A stretch of DNA of 64,000 nucleotides from Inquilinus limosus (GTDB taxonomy: Bacteria > Pseudomonadota > Alphaproteobacteria > DSM-16000 > Inquilinaceae): positions 54,512 to 118,511 of the forward strand of contig NZ_NHON01000009.1 of NCBI RefSeq assembly GCF_002195995.1. Direction: 5' to 3'. Under the pieces are notes generated by a model, which saw only the letters and a program-made list of their open reading frames with translations, did no database searches and was not told the origin of the DNA. Of this stretch, positions 7,688 through 16,353 are shown in pieces (position 1 is the first letter of the stretch; each line of letters starts with the position of its first letter). Position numbers and translations under genes: made by a program.

Positions 7688-9049
7688 TCAGCCCTCGTCG
7701 CCCGCCGGCTCCTCGCCGGCATCGGCGGGCTCGCCGGCAGCCTCGGCCTTCGGCCCGCGCTCCAGCACCGCGACGAAGAAGCCGTCGGTGCCGTTGGCGG
7801 CGGGCGACAGGCGCAGCATGCCGCTGGTCGGCGCCTCGCCGCTGCCCACCGCCTCGTCCCACACCGTCTCCACCGGCACCAGCCGGTAGTCGGGATGGCT
7901 GGCCAGGAAGCCCTCGACCTGGGCCTCGTTCTCCTCGCGCAGCAGCGAGCAGGTGGCGTAGATCACGCGGCCGCCAGCGGGCTTGGCCAGGCGGGCGGCA
8001 CTGTCCAGGATCTCGCGCTGGACGCCGAGCAGGCGCTCCAAATCCATCGGCCGCCAGCGGGCGTCGGGGTTGCGGCGCCAGGCGCCGGTGCCGCTGCAGG
8101 GCGCGTCGATCAGCACCCGGTCGAACTTGCCGCGCTGCTTCTTCACCCAGCGGTCACGCTCATTCTCCAAGAGGCGCGGCTCGACATTGTCGATGCCGGC
8201 GCGGCGCAGCCGCTCCTTGCCACGGTCGAGCCGGCCCTTGGACACGTCGCAGGCGACGACCCGGCCCTTGCCCTTCATCCGCGCCGCGATGGCCAACGCC
8301 TTGCCGCCGGCGCCGGAGCAGAAATCGACCACCTGCTGGCCCGGCCGGGCGTCGACCAGCAGCGCGATCAGCTGCGAGCCCTCGTCCTGCACCTCGATCA
8401 GGCCGGACTGGAAGGCGGGGTGGCGGCCGAGCTGCGGCCGGCCCTTGACTCGGATGCCGAGCGGCGACAGCGGCGTCGCCACGACGTCGAGCTTGCCGGC
8501 GGCCAGGGTGTGCACCACCTCGTCGCGGGTGCCGCGCAGCTCGTTCACCCGCAGGTCCAGCGGCGCCTGGTCCAGCAGCGCCGCGACCTCGGCCTCGTAG
8601 CGGTCGCCGAAATTCTGCTCCAGCGAGGCGGCGGCCCAGTCCGGGATCTCGCTGCGCACCGGCTTCGGCATGTCGGGATGGTCGAGCGGCTGGCCGGCGG
8701 TGGCCTTGACCAGCCTGTCCTCCGGCCCGTCCAGCGGGATCGGCGCGTAGGTCTCGCCGGAGAACAGCCGGCCCATGTCCTTGATCGCGACGCCCTCGGC
8801 CAAAGTCAGCTCGGCGATCACCCGGTTGCGCGGCGTGTCCTCGGCCTCGACCTTGGCCAGCCACCAGCCGAGGCGGGCGTGATGGCGCAGCACGGCGTAG
8901 ACGCGGGCGGCGATCTCGCTGCGGTCCTTCGAGCCGATGAAGCGGCGGGTGCGGAAATAGGCCGAGACCAGGGCGTCGGCGGGGCGGTTCTCGATGCCGA
9001 GGCGCTCGAGAATGTCGATCGTGGCCTGGATGCGGGCGGAGGGGGTCAT
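7688..9049 (-). CDS. RsmB/NOP-family RNA 5-methylcytosine methyltransferase
   Basis: 453 residues. An N-terminal NusB-like RNA-binding part is followed by a Rossmann methyltransferase domain: SAM motif I as VVDFCSGAGGKAL at about residue 243, motif IV as DAPCSGTGAWRRNP at about 315, and motif VI as YATCSLLREENE at about 366. The two cysteines in DAPCSGTG and ATCS are the release and nucleophile residues of the m5C RNA family. It most likely methylates rRNA or tRNA; the exact base cannot be fixed. It is the first gene of a minus-strand set with the GNAT and DUF1294 genes. The acidic, glycine-rich tail is probably disordered. Confidence 0.88.
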   Translation of the reverse strand: MTPSARIQATIDILERLGIENRPADALVSAYFRTRRFIGSKDRSEIAARVYAVLRHHARLGWWLAKVEAEDTPRNRVIAELTLAEGVAIKDMGRLFSGETYAPIPLDGPEDRLVKATAGQPLDHPDMPKPVRSEIPDWAAASLEQNFGDRYEAEVAALLDQAPLDLRVNELRGTRDEVVHTLAAGKLDVVATPLSPLGIRVKGRPQLGRHPAFQSGLIEVQDEGSQLIALLVDARPGQQVVDFCSGAGGKALAIAARMKGKGRVVACDVSKGRLDRGKERLRRAGIDNVEPRLLENERDRWVKKQRGKFDRVLIDAPCSGTGAWRRNPDARWRPMDLERLLGVQREILDSAARLAKPAGGRVIYATCSLLREENEAQVEGFLASHPDYRLVPVETVWDEAVGSGEAPTSGMLRLSPAANGTDGFFVAVLERGPKAEAAGEPADAGEEPAGDEG

Positions 9050-9204
9050 GGTCCGGAGCGTAGCAGGAAAACGCGCCTTCTACCGCGCTTCGGCCATCGT
9101 GCGCCAGCCTTTGGCGGGAAGTGCGGGCGAGCTATGCGTTTGCCCGTATCAACCTCGTGGGGTTCGCGGTCAGCGAACCCAACAGGCCACGGCGTGCGTC
9201 GGCG

Positions 9205-9702
9205 TCATGCGTAGACGCCGTAATCGAGACGGATCAGGTGGTCCACGACCAGCCCGACCCCGGCTGGTGTCGACAGCAGGTCGATCGGGCGGCGTTGATC
9301 GAGGCCGATCGCCGGCGTCTCCATCCACCTCTCGGCGGCCTCCTGTGAGCCGAAGACGTCGGTCGTCCTCGCCAGGATCTCGGCGAACTTCCAGATCCTG
9401 CCGCTCTGCTCGGGATTGAGCGGCTTCTGCGACCCGGCAGCCTTGCGCTGCAGGGTGCGGAGGCTCATCCCGAGCGCCCGTTCCAGCGGCCCGCTGATCT
9501 CCAGGGAGGAGAAGCTTCTGATCAGATAGGTCAGGGCCTCGGCCGGCATGCCGCGTTCCAGCATGTCATGTGCCTCAAGCGGGCTGTCGGGAGGGTGCCG
9601 GAACACCTCGGCGCCGCCCAGCACGGACGCGACCCGTGACGGATCGTGCGCCGGCCGGCGCCGGGCATTAGGATTGCGAGAGAGAACGTCGGACATGGTC
9701 AT
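9205..9702 (-). CDS. Xre/MbcA/ParS-type antitoxin, apparently without its toxin
   Basis: 165 residues from the ATG giving MTMSDV; a GTG ten codons upstream is an alternative. The middle shows an Xre-like helical region (LERALGMSLRTLQRKAAG), then the DUF2384 toxin-binding part (ILARTTDVFGSQEAAERWM) and PIDLLSTPAGVGLVVDHLIRL, the classic C-terminus of antitoxins paired with RES-domain NAD-degrading toxins. The RES toxin normally starts right after the antitoxin. Here an ATG overlaps the stop, but its frame closes after 12 codons and no RES sequence follows before rsmB. It is thus either an orphan or a regulator acting on a toxin elsewhere. Confidence 0.8.
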   Translation of the reverse strand: MTMSDVLSRNPNARRRPAHDPSRVASVLGGAEVFRHPPDSPLEAHDMLERGMPAEALTYLIRSFSSLEISGPLERALGMSLRTLQRKAAGSQKPLNPEQSGRIWKFAEILARTTDVFGSQEAAERWMETPAIGLDQRRPIDLLSTPAGVGLVVDHLIRLDYGVYA

Positions 9703-9853
9703 CGTCGCCAATTGTCGTGGAAAATGTGACACTCGTCGCGACGGTGTTCAAGAAGGCGCACCGAAACCGCCACGGCAGTGGCTTGAATACAGCGCGTATT
9801 GACGGCCTCGCGCCTCTCTCGCCTGACGAGATCCTTTCAAAATAACCAACGCC

Positions 9854-9939
9854 GTCATTGCGAGCGCAGCGAAGCAATCCATCGGGCCGCACGAGCAGCG
9901 GCATGGATTGCTTCGTCGGCTTCGCCTCCTCGCAATGAC
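9854..9939. repeat. Intergenic palindromic repeat, GTCATTGCGAG type
   Basis: Two arms form a long hairpin: GTCATTGCGAGCGCAGCGAA on the left, and a right arm that ends in CTCGCAATGAC. The arms end in the same TGCGAG/CTCGCA sequence and enclose GCAATCCA and TGGATTGC. Repeats of this kind are scattered through intergenic DNA of many alphaproteobacteria. It lies in the gene-free stretch 9703-10035, which otherwise holds nothing that I recognise apart from the antitoxin promoter region. Confidence 0.85.
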
Positions 9940-10035
9940 GATCAGGAATGGGCGTTGTGAAAAGGTCTCGCCAGCGAGAGGGGCAATCGGATTGAGCCCT
10001 GCTGCCGGATGCGCTGCCCGGCCGAGCCCTCTGCG

Positions 10036-11166
10036 TCAGGCGGCCTGCAGCCCGGCCTGCCATTCCTCGCGGACCTCCGCCTCCGGATCGTCGGCCCTCG
10101 CCGAGGCTAGGCGGCCCAGCCCGCCCGGGCCTAGCAGCCGGGCCAGGGCCCAGACCGCAGCGCCGCGGACCAAAGGCGAAGCGTCGTCCAGCAGCGGCTC
10201 GACATCCCGCGCCAGCGCCGGGTCGGCGCTGTTGCCGAGGGCGACCAGCACGTTGCGCAGGAAGCGGTCGCGGCCGATGCGCTTGATCGGCGAGCCGGAG
10301 AAGGCGGCGCGGAAGCCGGCATCGTCGAAGCCGAGAAGCGACGCCAGAGCCGGGCCGTTCAACTCCGGCCACGGTGCCAACGCCGCCTCACGCCCCACGG
10401 CGGCGAACTTGTTCCAGGGGCACACCGCCAGGCAGTCGTCGCAGCCATAGATGCGGTTGCCGATCAAGGGCCGCATCTCGCGCGGGATCGGGCCCTTGTG
10501 CTCGATCGTCAGATAGGAGATGCAGCGCCGCGCGTCGAGCCGGTAGGGCGCCGGGAAGGCCGCGGTCGGGCAGATGTCGAGGCAGGAACGGCAGGAGCCG
10601 CAGCGGTCGCGCTCCGGCTCGTCCGGCGGCAGGGCGATCGCCAGGTAGATCTCGCCGAGGAACAGCCAGGAGCCCCAGTCGCGCGACACGAGGTTGGTAT
10701 GCTTGCCCTGCCAGCCGATCCCGGCCCGCATCGCCAGCGGCTTCTCCATCACCGGCGCGGTGTCGACGAAGACCTTCAGCTCGGTCTTGAAGCTGCGGTG
10801 GATCCAGCCGCCCAGCGCCTTCAGCTTCTTCTTGACCACGTCGTGATAGTCGCGGCCCTGGGCGTAGACCGAGATCACCCCCCTCTCCCGCTGGTCGAGC
10901 AGCGGCAGCGGATCCTCGGCCGGGCCGTAGTTGAGGCCGAGCGACAGCACGGTCAGGGCGTCGGGCCACAGAATCTGCGGGTCGGCACGGCGGTCGGCAT
11001 TCGCCTCCAGCCAGCCCATGTCGCCATGCTGGCCCTCGCCGAGGAACAGCTCCAGCCGCTCGCGCAGCCTGGGGTCGGGCGTGGCGGCGGCGAAGCCGGC
11101 GCTGTCGAAGCCGAGGGCGAAGGCCTCGGCCCGGATACGGTCTTTTATCTCGGCCGCGCCGCTCAT
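10036..11166 (-). CDS. queG: Epoxyqueuosine reductase
   Basis: QueG reduces epoxyqueuosine to queuosine in tRNA, the last step of the pathway, using cobalamin and two [4Fe-4S] clusters. At about residue 190 it shows [12 protein letters not shown] and later [11 protein letters not shown], the two cluster motifs. The N-terminal cobalamin-binding region carries [11 protein letters not shown] and [11 protein letters not shown]. The C-terminal part with [15 protein letters not shown] is a HEAT-like repeat that binds tRNA. 376 residues is the usual length. The ATG overlaps the queF stop as ATGA. It ends the operon yhhQ-queA-tgt-queF-queG. Confidence 0.95.
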   Translation of the reverse strand: MSGAAEIKDRIRAEAFALGFDSAGFAAATPDPRLRERLELFLGEGQHGDMGWLEANADRRADPQILWPDALTVLSLGLNYGPAEDPLPLLDQRERGVISVYAQGRDYHDVVKKKLKALGGWIHRSFKTELKVFVDTAPVMEKPLAMRAGIGWQGKHTNLVSRDWGSWLFLGEIYLAIALPPDEPERDRCGSCRSCLDICPTAAFPAPYRLDARRCISYLTIEHKGPIPREMRPLIGNRIYGCDDCLAVCPWNKFAAVGREAALAPWPELNGPALASLLGFDDAGFRAAFSGSPIKRIGRDRFLRNVLVALGNSADPALARDVEPLLDDASPLVRGAAVWALARLLGPGGLGRLASARADDPEAEVREEWQAGLQAA

Positions 11167-11633
11167 CCCCGTCCGCGATAGGGCGGCACGCCCTGGTCCG
11201 GCAGCCACAGACCGTCGGGCGCCGGCCCGCTCTGGTAGAACACGTCGATCGGGATGCCGCCGCGCGGGTACCAGTAGCCGCCGATGCGCAGCCAGCGCGG
11301 CTTCATCGCCTTGATCAGCCGCTCCGCCACATAGACGGTGCAGTCCTCGTGGAAGGCGCCGTGGTTGCGGAACGAGCCGAGGAACAGCTTCAGCGACTTG
11401 CTCTCGACGATCTTCGCCGCCGGGGCGTAGTCGATCACCAGATGGGCGAAGTCGGGCTGGCCGGTGATCGGGCACAGCGAGGTGAATTCCGGCGCGGTGA
11501 AGCGCACCAGGTAGAGCTGCTTCGGCCGCGGATTCGGCACCGTCTCCAGCACCGCCGCCTCGGGCGATGCCGGCAGCGCCGTGGCCTGGCCGAGCTGGGT
11601 GAGCGCTTCCGTGCCTTTTGCCTTGCGGGCCAT
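11163..11633 (-). CDS. queF: NADPH-dependent 7-cyano-7-deazaguanine reductase
   Basis: QueF reduces preQ0 to preQ1 with two NADPH. At 156 residues it is the single-domain type. The catalytic cysteine lies in [12 protein letters not shown] at about residue 54, and the QueF signature [16 protein letters not shown] follows, then HEDC. It lies between tgt and queG; it starts 9 bases after the tgt stop and its own stop overlaps queG. In the pathway it supplies the base that Tgt inserts. Confidence 0.95.
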   Translation of the reverse strand: MARKAKGTEALTQLGQATALPASPEAAVLETVPNPRPKQLYLVRFTAPEFTSLCPITGQPDFAHLVIDYAPAAKIVESKSLKLFLGSFRNHGAFHEDCTVYVAERLIKAMKPRWLRIGGYWYPRGGIPIDVFYQSGPAPDGLWLPDQGVPPYRGRG

Positions 11634-11642
11634 GGTGTTTCC

Positions 11643-12770
11643 TCAGAGGGCCGAGATGTCGCCCAGCGCCTGCTCCGCCTCGAAATCGGCGGCGAAGGCG
11701 TCGAGCGTGCCGGCGGTGATGGCGCCGCGCAGCCCGGCCATCAGGTCCTGATAATAGGTCAGATTGTGCTGGGTCAGCAGCATCAGCCCCAGCACCTCCT
11801 CGCTGCGCACCAGATGGTGCAGATAGGCGCGGCTGTAGCTGCGGCAGGCGGGGCAGCGGCACTCCTCGTCCAGCGGCCGCTGGTCGTCCTGGTGCCGGGC
11901 GTTGCGCAGGTTGACCGTGCCGCGCCGGGTGAAGGCCTGGCCGGTGCGGCCGGAGCGGGTCGGCAGCACGCAGTCGAACATGTCGACGCCGCGGCGGACC
12001 GAGCCGACCAGGTCCGACGGCTTGCCCACGCCCATCAGGTAGCGCGGCCGGTCGTCCGGCAGCGCCGGCACGGTGACGTCGAGGGCGGCGAACATCCGCT
12101 CCTGCCCCTCGCCCACCGCCAGGCCGCCGATGGCATAGCCCTCGAAGCCGATCGCGGTCAGCGCCGCGGCGGATTCCAGCCGCAGCTCGGGATACACGCT
12201 GCCCTGGACAATGCCGAACTGGCCATAGCCGGGCCGGGCGACGAAGGCGTCGCGCGAGCGCTGGGCCCAGCCCATCGACAGGCGCATCGAGCTGGCCGCC
12301 ACCTCCGGCTCCGCCGGGAAGGGCGTGCACTCGTCGAAGGCCATGGTGATGGTGGCGTCGAGCAGATGCTGGATCTCGGTCGACCGCGCCGGGGACAGAC
12401 GGTGCTCGCTGCCGTCGAGATGCGAGCGGAAGGTCACGCCGTCCTTGTCCATGCGCCGCAGCTGCGACAGCGACATCACCTGGAAGCCGCCAGAATCGGT
12501 CAGGATCGGGCCGGGCCAGTTCATGAAGCGGTGCAGGCCGCCCAGCCGGGCCACCCGCTCCGCCCCCGGGCGCAGCATCAGGTGGTAGGTGTTGCCCAGC
12601 ACGATCTGCGCGCCGGTGGCCGCCACCTCCTCCGGCCGCATCGCCTTCACCGTGGCGGCGGTGCCGACCGGCATGAAGGTCGGGGTCTGGACCACGCCAT
12701 GGGCGGTGTGCAGGCGGCCGGTGCGGGCGGCGCCGTCGCGCGCCAGGGGTTCGAAGCGGAACTCAGTCAT
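11643..12770 (-). CDS. tgt: Queuine/preQ1 tRNA-guanine transglycosylase
   Basis: Tgt exchanges guanine-34 of tRNAs with GUN anticodons for preQ1. It is 375 residues from the ATG giving MTEFRFE, chosen because it sits at the queA stop and matches the family's N-terminus. [13 protein letters not shown] at about residues 91-103 holds the general-base aspartate, [17 protein letters not shown] holds the nucleophilic aspartate, and [17 protein letters not shown] is the zinc site. The gene overlaps queA by 8 bases, which indicates translational coupling. Confidence 0.96.
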   Translation of the reverse strand: MTEFRFEPLARDGAARTGRLHTAHGVVQTPTFMPVGTAATVKAMRPEEVAATGAQIVLGNTYHLMLRPGAERVARLGGLHRFMNWPGPILTDSGGFQVMSLSQLRRMDKDGVTFRSHLDGSEHRLSPARSTEIQHLLDATITMAFDECTPFPAEPEVAASSMRLSMGWAQRSRDAFVARPGYGQFGIVQGSVYPELRLESAAALTAIGFEGYAIGGLAVGEGQERMFAALDVTVPALPDDRPRYLMGVGKPSDLVGSVRRGVDMFDCVLPTRSGRTGQAFTRRGTVNLRNARHQDDQRPLDEECRCPACRSYSRAYLHHLVRSEEVLGLMLLTQHNLTYYQDLMAGLRGAITAGTLDAFAADFEAEQALGDISAL

Positions 12771-13803
12771 CTTTGTCCGACCGGTGCAGCAGGCAGGCGT
12801 CGCCATAGGAGTAGAAACGGTAGCCCGCGGAAATGGCATGGGAATAGGCCTGCTTCATGCGCTCCGTCCCGGCGAAGGCGCAGACCAGCATGAACAGGGT
12901 CGAGCGCGGCAGATGGAAATTCGTCACCAGCAGGTCGACGGCGCGGAAACGATAGCCCGGGGTGATGAAGATCGCGGTCGACCCGTCGAAGGGCCGCATG
13001 GTGCCGTCCTCAGCCGCCGCGCTTTCCAGCAGGCGCAGGCTGGTGGTGCCGACCGAGACGATGCGGCCGCCGGCGGCGCGCACGGCGTTGATCCGGTCGG
13101 CCACCTCGGCGGTCAGCACGCCGCGCTCGGCATGCATGACATGACCTTCGACCGTGTCGCTCTTCACCGGCAGGAAGGTGCCGGCGCCGACATGCAGGGT
13201 CAGGCGCACCGTGTCGATGCCCCGCGCCGCCAGCGCATCGAGCAGCGGCGGGGTGAAGTGCAGCCCGGCGGTCGGGGCGGCGACGGCGCCGTCATATTTG
13301 GCGAAGACGGTCTGGTAGTCGGTGCGGTCGCGCTCGTCCGGCCCGTCCGGCCGGTCGATATAGGGCGGCAGCGGGATCTCGCCATGGCGCTGCAACTGGG
13401 CGGCCAGGCCGGCGGGATCGTCGAAGGCGACCTCGACCTCGCCGGCCTCGCCCTTGGCGACGATGGTGGCGGCGAAGTCGTCGGCGAAGCGGACCACGTC
13501 GCCCGGCTTCAGCTTCTTGGCCGGGCGGGCGAAGGCGCGCCAGCGCCCGGCCTCGGCCGGCTGGTGCAGCATGATCTCAATGCCCGCCAGGCCGCGCTTG
13601 CCGTGCAGCCGGGCCGGGATGACGCGGGTGTCGTTGACCACCAGCAGGTCGCCGGACCTGAGGCGCCCCGGCAGATCGGCGATGTGCCGGTCGACCAAGC
13701 CGTCGGCCGCGACCTCCAGCAGCCGGGCGGCCTCGCGCGGCTCGGCCGGCCGGTCGGCGATCAACTGCCGCGGCAGGTCGAAATCGAACTCGTCGACACG
13801 CAT
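12763..13803 (-). CDS. queA: S-adenosylmethionine:tRNA ribosyltransferase-isomerase
   Basis: QueA moves the ribosyl part of SAM onto preQ1-34 in tRNA to give epoxyqueuosine. 346 residues, normal length. Typical segments are [20 protein letters not shown] at the start, [14 protein letters not shown] at about residue 55, APTAGLHFT at about 176, and the C-terminal [18 protein letters not shown] with [12 protein letters not shown]. It lies second in the queuosine operon, 13 bases after the transporter gene. Confidence 0.96.
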   Translation of the reverse strand: MRVDEFDFDLPRQLIADRPAEPREAARLLEVAADGLVDRHIADLPGRLRSGDLLVVNDTRVIPARLHGKRGLAGIEIMLHQPAEAGRWRAFARPAKKLKPGDVVRFADDFAATIVAKGEAGEVEVAFDDPAGLAAQLQRHGEIPLPPYIDRPDGPDERDRTDYQTVFAKYDGAVAAPTAGLHFTPPLLDALAARGIDTVRLTLHVGAGTFLPVKSDTVEGHVMHAERGVLTAEVADRINAVRAAGGRIVSVGTTSLRLLESAAAEDGTMRPFDGSTAIFITPGYRFRAVDLLVTNFHLPRSTLFMLVCAFAGTERMKQAYSHAISAGYRFYSYGDACLLHRSDKDD

Positions 13804-13816
13804 GGCGGAACCGGGG

Positions 13817-14371
13817 TCAGCCGTTCTGCAGCGCCGGCATCGGCATGAGCAGGTTCATCAGCGCCCGGAACGGCGCCAGGAACAGCAGGGCGCAGGCCAG
13901 CTTCACCGACAGGTCGCCGGCCATCAGGGTCAGGATCGGCAGGCCGGTGCCGGCGAAGGCGATGGTGAAGAAGATCGCGGTGTCGACCACCGAGCCGAGG
14001 GCCGAGCCGATGAAGGGCGCGCGCCACCAGGCGGCGCGGCGCAGCCGGTCGAAGATGTGGATGTCGAGCAGCTGCCCGACCAGGAAGGCGGTGCCGGAGG
14101 CGACGGCGATGCGCCAGTCGGCCAGCCACAGCGACAGCACCACGGCCAGGGCGAAGCCGGTATAGGCGACCTGGCGGGCACGATGCGGACCGAAGAAGCG
14201 GTTGGTCAGGTCGGTGACCAGGAAGGTGACCGGATAGGTGAAGGCACCCCAGGTCAGCCAGTCGTTGATCGGGAACTGGACCAGGTAGTTCGAGGCCAGC
14301 ACGACGGCGATCATCGCGATCAGCGCCAGGCCCATGCCGCGGGTTTCGGTGCGCAAGACAGGCTCTTCCAA
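13817..14371 (-). CDS. yhhQ: VUT/YhhQ-family queuosine-precursor transporter
   Basis: A membrane protein of up to 184 residues with about six hydrophobic segments. Family marks are [20 protein letters not shown] and [17 protein letters not shown]. coli YhhQ imports preQ0/preQ1, and the position at the head of a queA-tgt-queF-queG operon strongly supports that job here. The start is unsure: the listed start is TTG, while an ATG twelve codons inside (MGLALIAMI) would also leave all membrane segments. A hairpin with a U-run ends only a few bases before the TTG, which favours either the internal start or attenuation control. Confidence 0.85.
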   Translation of the reverse strand: MEEPVLRTETRGMGLALIAMIAVVLASNYLVQFPINDWLTWGAFTYPVTFLVTDLTNRFFGPHRARQVAYTGFALAVVLSLWLADWRIAVASGTAFLVGQLLDIHIFDRLRRAAWWRAPFIGSALGSVVDTAIFFTIAFAGTGLPILTLMAGDLSVKLACALLFLAPFRALMNLLMPMPALQNG

Positions 14372-14374
14372 TGC

Positions 14375-14408
14375 AAAACGCCCGCGGCGCAGCCATCTGG
14401 CGCCCGGG
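14375..14408 (-). terminator. Hairpin plus U-run before the queuosine operon
   Basis: Read on the minus strand, CCCG-GGCGC pairs with GCGCC-G-CGGG (one bulged G, nine-base loop) and is followed by CG then TTTT. It lies 60 bases after the DUF3592 stop, so it may simply end that transcript. Because it stops four bases before the possible yhhQ start, it could also act as an attenuator for the queuosine genes. I see no preQ1-I aptamer consensus upstream. Confidence 0.5.
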
Positions 14409-14468
14409 TCCGGTGGGGCTTTTAGCGCAACTCGGCCGGCTTGGCCACCATCCTGGTCTGCGGAACGG

Positions 14469-14885
14469 TCATGCCGGCTGGCGGGGCCGCAGGACCCGCC
14501 CGAGCAGCGAGAGCGCGAGGCCGATCACCAGGAACACACCGAAGATGAGGCCGAACAGGCTGGGCAGGAACCAGCGCCCGGCGAAGCCGTCGACCGCCGC
14601 ATCGCTGGGATCGGCCGGATCATAGGCCACCGGCAGGTGCTGGCCGCGGACGAAGGTGGTGCTGCGCACCGGGCTGCGGAACTGCGCCACCGTGCCCTGC
14701 GCCGTGGTGAACTCGACCACCGGGCCGTTGTTGAAGTCGACGATGACGCCGTCGGCCGTGGCCGTGCGGCTGCTGTCCATCTCGCGCCAGGCGAGCGCGC
14801 CGGCCGCGATCAGGCCGGCGAGGCCGAGGCAGAAGAAGACCAATCCCAGGATGGGCAAAGCCCGGACGCCGGTGACCCGTGCCAT
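14469..14885 (-). CDS. DUF3592 membrane protein
   Basis: 138 residues with a membrane segment near each end (LPILGLVFFCLGLAGLIAAG, and the leucine/glycine-rich C-terminal one). The middle segment, TADGVIVDFNN through RGQHLPVAYDPADPSDA, is the DUF3592 extracytoplasmic beta domain. Function unknown. It is expressed in the same direction as the queuosine genes but is separated from them by a terminator-like hairpin, and from the chromate genes upstream by a 144-base inverted-repeat element. Confidence 0.8.
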   Translation of the reverse strand: MARVTGVRALPILGLVFFCLGLAGLIAAGALAWREMDSSRTATADGVIVDFNNGPVVEFTTAQGTVAQFRSPVRSTTFVRGQHLPVAYDPADPSDAAVDGFAGRWFLPSLFGLIFGVFLVIGLALSLLGRVLRPRQPA

Positions 14886-14957
14886 CGCCGCCTCCCCTCG
14901 TTTCGTTGGGATCAGGCATATTCCGGTATTGTGGCAATCTCCGGGATGTCGCCGGTC

Positions 14958-15101
14958 AGAGACCGTTTGGAAAGGCGCTGGCGTGAGTCGAATGGCGGTG
15001 GTTTCGAGAACCGGCGCGCAGCGGACGTTTGGGTCCGTGAGCACCGGAAGCGCAGAAACCGCCGTCAGGCGGCCGCGCCAGCGCCTTTCCAAGCGGTCTC
15101 T
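14958..15101. repeat. 144-base inverted-repeat element next to the chromate transporter
   Basis: The ends are 26-base inverted repeats with one mismatch, from 14958-14983 and 15076-15101; both contain the string TTTCC or GGAAA next to GCGCTGGCG or its complement. Inside lie further complementary blocks, such as GGCGGTGGTTTC against GAAACCGCCGTC and a CGGAC-GTCCG hairpin, so the whole can fold as one long stem. No gene is inside. Its right end touches the stop codon of the downstream chrA gene. The size and termini fit a small non-autonomous mobile element or a structured intergenic repeat. Confidence 0.7.
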
Positions 15102-15625
15102 CACGGCTGGACCAGCAGGAACAGCACGGCGCCGGCACCCAGCAGCAGGAACGGGCTGACCCGGGTGAACAGCAGCGCCAGGCAGGAGATCGCGGCGATG
15201 GCCCAGGCCAGCACCCCGCCCTCCGCCGCCTGCAGCAGGCTGAAGGAGGCGGCCAGCACCATGCCGGCGGCGACCGGCGCGAGGCCGGTCTCGACCGCGC
15301 GCTGCCACGGCGCGCCGCGGTACCGGGCCCAGAGCCGGGCCAGGCCGTAGACCAGCAGCGAGGACGGGGCGAAGATCGCCGCCGTCGCCACCAGCGCCCC
15401 GGCCCAGCCCGCGGCCTGCCAGCCGACCAGCGTCACCAGCAGGGACCCGGGTCCCGGCGTCATCCGCGACAGGCCGAACAGGTCGAGGAAGCGGGCGTCG
15501 GTCATCCAGCCATAGACGCCGACCGACTGGCGGTGGATGTCGGCGACGATGCTCTGGCCGCCGCCGACGCTGAGGAAGGACAGCGGCACGAAGACGATCA
15601 GCAGCCGCACCAGCACATTGTCCAT
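15101..15625 (-). CDS. chrA: Chromate transporter, second half protein
   Basis: 174 residues with about five membrane segments. The CHR motif appears as FLSVGGGQSIVADIHR near the start and SRMTPGPGSLLVTLVGWQAAG at about residues 52-72. Short-chain CHR proteins work as a pair with oppositely oriented halves and export chromate, or possibly other oxyanions such as sulfate. I chose the ATG giving MDNVLVRL, which lies 4 bases after the upstream partner's stop. The stop codon overlaps the end of an inverted-repeat element. Confidence 0.86.
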   Translation of the reverse strand: MDNVLVRLLIVFVPLSFLSVGGGQSIVADIHRQSVGVYGWMTDARFLDLFGLSRMTPGPGSLLVTLVGWQAAGWAGALVATAAIFAPSSLLVYGLARLWARYRGAPWQRAVETGLAPVAAGMVLAASFSLLQAAEGGVLAWAIAAISCLALLFTRVSPFLLLGAGAVLFLLVQP

Positions 15626-15629
15626 CGCC

Positions 15630-16205
15630 TCAATCCCTCCGCGGCCGCCAGGCGGCATAGGCGATGCCGAGCGGCGCGAGCACCGCCATCACCGGCAGCA
15701 GCGGCAGGCGCAGCGGGCCGATCGCCACGAAGGTGACGATGATGATCGCCACCGGTACGGCGGAGCGGGCGGCCCGGCGCGCGGCGCGGACGCCCATCTG
15801 CAGCGACAGCCCGACCGCCGCGGCCGCCGCCCCGGCCAGCGCCAGGTGCACGGAGCGATACTGCGCCACCTCGGCGAAGGCCGCGGCGGCGGCGATGGCG
15901 ACCAGCATGGCCGGCACGATCATGCCCAGCACGCCGGCAAGCGCCCCCGGCCCGCCGCGAAGGCGAAAGCCGATCCAGAGCGAGAGATTGACCACGTTCA
16001 CGCCCGGGAATGCCTGGGCCAAAGCCAGGCCGTTGAGGAAATCGGCCTCGGACACCCAGCGCCGGTTCTGCACGAACTCGCGCAGCATCCAGCCGCTCAG
16101 GCCGCCGCCGAAGCTGGTCAGCCCGATCTTGGTGAAGGCCAGGAAGATCTGCCCCAGGCCCGGCGGCCCGACTGGCGCCACCGCCTCCGCTGCGGTCTCA
16201 GCCAT
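15630..16205 (-). CDS. chrA: Chromate transporter, first half protein
   Basis: 191 residues, about five to six membrane segments. KIGLTSFGGGLSGWMLREFV at about residues 27-46 and NGLALAQAFPGVNVVNLSLW at about 58-77 are the two CHR motifs; NVVNLSLWIG replaces the more usual PGPxxN form. It is followed after 4 bases by the second short-chain partner, so the two probably form the heterodimeric inner-membrane carrier. No chromate regulator (chrB) is near. Confidence 0.86.
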   Translation of the reverse strand: MAETAAEAVAPVGPPGLGQIFLAFTKIGLTSFGGGLSGWMLREFVQNRRWVSEADFLNGLALAQAFPGVNVVNLSLWIGFRLRGGPGALAGVLGMIVPAMLVAIAAAAAFAEVAQYRSVHLALAGAAAAAVGLSLQMGVRAARRAARSAVPVAIIIVTFVAIGPLRLPLLPVMAVLAPLGIAYAAWRPRRD

Positions 16206-16318
16206 GCCGGCCCCCGATTCTCCGCGACGCCTCCACTCAAGCCCAGGCGCGGCGCGGCAACAAGAGACCGGACATCGCGTCTGCCATGGCGCGACAACGC
16301 AACTGGCCGATATTGCCG

Positions 16319-16347
16319 GTCACAAGCGGGATCTCCTGTCGTATAAA
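16319..16347 (+). promoter_or_regulatory. Promoter of the mazE-like gene, probably leaderless
   Basis: A -35-like GTCACA at 16319-16324 and a -10-like TATAAA at 16342-16347 are 17 bases apart. The next expected start of transcription, about 7 bases on, is the A of the ATG at 16354. The only ribosome-site-like sequence is AGG directly against the ATG. Confidence 0.5.
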
Positions 16348-16353
16348 CGCAGG

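Noticed and set aside
9050..9204. A short RES toxin gene after the antitoxin
   Set aside because: The overlapping ATG frame stops after 12 codons and the other frames show no RES residues.
14372..14468. preQ1-I riboswitch ahead of the queuosine operon
   Set aside because: I could not find the conserved aptamer pattern with its A-rich tail; only the hairpin with U-run was reported.
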